Source of the DNA: Alphaproteobacteria bacterium
Lineage (GTDB): Bacteria > Pseudomonadota > Alphaproteobacteria > UBA8366
Direction: 5' to 3'
DNA length: 5,585 nt
NCBI GenBank assembly: GCA_030743445.1
Contig: JASLSL010000120.1
Coordinates: 1 to 5,585, forward strand
A model generated the notes under the pieces. The model was not told where the DNA came from, did no database searches, and worked only from the letters and a program-made list of their open reading frames with translations. Below are positions 5,183-5,585 of the stretch, in pieces. The translations under genes and the position numbers were made by a program. Every line of letters starts with the position of its first letter. Position 1 is the stretch's first letter.

Positions 5183-5585
5183 ATGAGCGAAGACCTGAAA
5201 GAGGCGCTGGCGCGTATTTTCTCGGCCGATTCCGAACTCTACCAGGATCGCGGCTTCCAGCGCCGCATCGGCTTCGGCAAGCGGCCGGCGCTGATCAACA
5301 TCGATCTCGCCAACGCCTGGACCCGCCCGGACTATCCCTTTACCTGCGAGGGCATGGATGACGTCATCGCGGGTGTCCGGAAGCTGCTCGACGCGGCGCG
5401 CGCCAAGGGCATTCCGGTGGTCTACACGACCACTGCCTACAATGTGACCGAGGGCCCGAATTCGGACATGGGCCTCTGGCACCTGAAAATTCCGGCCGAA
5501 GCGCTGGAGGCCGGGAGTGAGGCGGTCGAGATCGACGACCGTATCGCGCCCAGGGACGACGAGCAGGTGATCGTCAAGAAAGCCG
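5183..5585 (+). CDS. N-carbamoylsarcosine amidase-like cysteine hydrolase, 3' truncated by window end
   Basis: The first 134 residues of an isochorismatase-superfamily cysteine hydrolase are present; the remainder lies beyond the window. The sequence matches closely what I recall of Arthrobacter N-carbamoylsarcosine amidohydrolase (EC 3.5.1.59), which hydrolyses N-carbamoylsarcosine to sarcosine, CO2 and ammonia. Shared segments include RGFQRRIGFGKRPALINIDL (23-42), ANAWTRP (43-49), AARAKGIPVVYTT (71-83), NSDMGLWHLKIP (93-104) and EIDDRIAP (116-123). Of the Asp-Lys-Cys triad, Asp41 and Lys132 are visible; the cysteine is outside the window. ATG 5183 has a strong GGAGG 7 nt upstream. It is divergent from the lactonase gene. 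True substrate may be another N-carbamoyl amino acid or related amide. I am confident of the family, moderately so of the specific activity. Confidence 0.9.
   Translation, partial: MSEDLKEALARIFSADSELYQDRGFQRRIGFGKRPALINIDLANAWTRPDYPFTCEGMDDVIAGVRKLLDAARAKGIPVVYTTTAYNVTEGPNSDMGLWHLKIPAEALEAGSEAVEIDDRIAPRDDEQVIVKKA

Noticed and set aside
5018..5482. Upstream extension of the lactonase frame by 155 codons
   Set aside because: It crosses the divergent promoter region and overlaps the amidase gene in antisense; the conserved propeller starts after the ATG at 5015-5017.

Overview
This is a high-GC window that reads as alphaproteobacterial chromosome. Supporting signs are a PAS_5-type PAS protein (a family found largely in Alphaproteobacteria), a CtrA-type TTAA-N7-TTAA box in the one AT-rich intergenic stretch, and strongly G/C-biased third codon positions. 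I cannot name the species.

The central result concerns selenocysteine. A complete tRNA-Sec gene (selC, 155-249) lies about 2.5 kb upstream of a gene whose in-frame TGA at 3082-3084 is best read as selenocysteine. Read through, 2779-3327 encodes one 182-residue protein with Sec at residue 102 in the motif U-G-S-C-T-S-C-C. This matches the UGSC family of (seleno)proteins. A strong stem-loop begins at the UGA and looks like a bacterial SECIS element. Conventional gene calling would split this gene into a 101-aa ORF and a 73-aa ORF. Just upstream on the same strand, 29 bp away, is a 375-aa protein of unknown function (1622-2749) that ends in a C-x4-C tail. The two very likely form an operon and may work together in redox chemistry.

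Layout from left to right: 1-154 has no clear gene but holds a short tandem repeat. selC is on + (155-249). A class I PLP-dependent aminotransferase is on - (266-1468), convergent with selC. A divergent promoter region of 153 bp follows, then the two-gene UGSC operon on + (1622-3327). Next is an AT-rich intergenic region with the CtrA-like box, and a PAS_5 protein on + (3489-4070). An SMP-30/gluconolactonase-family beta-propeller is on - (4085-5017). It shares a 165-bp divergent intergenic region, with 12-bp direct repeats, with an N-carbamoylsarcosine-amidase-like cysteine hydrolase on + (5183 to the edge, truncated).

How the parts fit: selC supplies the tRNA needed to decode the UGA in the UGSC gene, so the window holds both a piece of the Sec machinery and one of its clients. 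The UXXCXXC arrangement of the UGSC protein resembles the selenocysteine motif of glycine/sarcosine/betaine reductase selenoprotein B. That suggests, but does not prove, reductive or thiol/selenol chemistry on a small substrate. The lactonase and amidase genes on the right look like a small-molecule hydrolysis pair under shared control. Any link between them and the selenoprotein is speculative.
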